In this document: positions 12,973 to 13,353 of the stretch, one piece after another | Layout of the letters: the number at the start of each line of letters is the position of its first letter | Position numbering within the stretch: position 1 is the stretch's first letter | Origin: Deltaproteobacteria bacterium | Lineage (GTDB): Bacteria; Desulfobacterota; Desulfobacteria; Desulfobacterales; C00003060 | NCBI GenBank assembly: GCA_019309815.1 | Contig: JAFDFO010000180.1 | Location: 1-13,353, forward strand | Direction: 5' to 3' | Length of the DNA: 13,353 nucleotides | The notes under the pieces: generated by a model | What the model was told of the DNA's origin: nothing | What the model saw: only the letters and a program-made list of their open reading frames with translations | The model's database searches: none | Made by a program: the position numbers and the translations under genes

Positions 12973-13353
12973 ATGAGCGAGGAGAAAACGATTAAACTGC
13001 TCTTGGTCGATGACGAGGTGGACTTCCTGAAGTCCCTCTCCGAGCGGCTTTCCCTCAGAGATTTTGAGGTTATCACGGCCTCTGACGGGAAGCAGGCCAT
13101 CAAGGCTGCAAAGAAAGGTCAGTTTGATGTAGCCATCCTGGACCTGAGGATGCCCGGGATGGACGGTACGGAGGTTCTCAAAGTCCTGAAGGACAAACAC
13201 AAGTGGCTCGAGGTCGTGATGCTTACGGGCCACGGTTCGGTCGATTCCGCAGTAGAGGCCGGGAAGCTGGGGGCGTTCGGCTATCTGGAAAAGCCGTACG
13301 AGTTTGATAACCTTGTTGGTATGCTCAAGGATGCCTACACGGCAAGACTCAAG
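12973..13353 (+). CDS. Receiver response regulator RR6, 3' end outside the window
   Basis: The first 127 codons are visible and the frame is open at the right edge. It is a full CheY-like receiver: D13/D14 (VDDEVDF), D57 (AILDLRMPG), T85 (MLTGHGS) and K107 (YLEKPYE). The visible end (MLKDAYTARLK) resembles the junction where RR1 and RR4 continue into their tails, so a tail or an output domain could follow. The ATG has AAGGAGGTG at 12959-12967, the strongest ribosome binding site in the window. It is probably transcribed from P3. Confidence 0.92.
   Translation, partial: MSEEKTIKLLLVDDEVDFLKSLSERLSLRDFEVITASDGKQAIKAAKKGQFDVAILDLRMPGMDGTEVLKVLKDKHKWLEVVMLTGHGSVDSAVEAGKLGAFGYLEKPYEFDNLVGMLKDAYTARLK

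Overview
The window looks like chromosomal DNA from a sulfate-reducing Desulfobacterota (former Deltaproteobacteria). The left edge has the end of hemB next to an AhbD-type radical SAM heme synthase, the siroheme-dependent heme route typical of sulfate reducers and archaea. The rest is dense two-component signalling with sigma-54 control. All supported genes are on the + strand. No RNA genes, CRISPR array or transposase were seen.

Layout. 1-1840: hemB 3' end, ahbD and a CBS-ACT protein. 2098-6422: one complete membrane histidine kinase, a degenerate kinase-like protein (A), two receiver-only response regulators and a second degenerate kinase-like protein (B). 6423-7040: non-coding, with a 161-bp imperfect inverted repeat. 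7041-8369: a PAS/AAA+/Fis-HTH enhancer-binding protein with damaged ATPase motifs. 8442-10753: a palindrome, a consensus -24/-12 promoter and an operon encoding a NifX-like protein, a PilZ protein, a receiver and a third kinase-like protein (C). 10884-12496: another palindrome and -24/-12 promoter, then a pseudo-receiver and two true receivers. 12679-13353: a third -24/-12 promoter, a leader of about 270 nt and a receiver gene that runs off the window.

Working model (inference). The membrane kinase at 2098 is the only protein here with a full ATP-binding domain. Around it are six phosphorylatable receivers without output domains, one receiver that cannot be phosphorylated and three proteins that keep a kinase-like helical region but have lost ATP-binding motifs. 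This resembles phosphorelays that use Spo0B- or ChpT-like phosphotransferases. Three matching sigma-54 promoters could co-induce the later blocks, and the PilZ protein suggests a cyclic-di-GMP link.

A second theme is in-frame indels. AhbD lacks a stretch around barrel strand 4. The first CBS repeat is 10 residues shorter than the second. The AAA+ activator lacks the GNVREL/sensor II stretch. One receiver carries an exact 72-bp tandem duplication. These may be real lesions or assembly errors and should be checked against reads before any functional claim.
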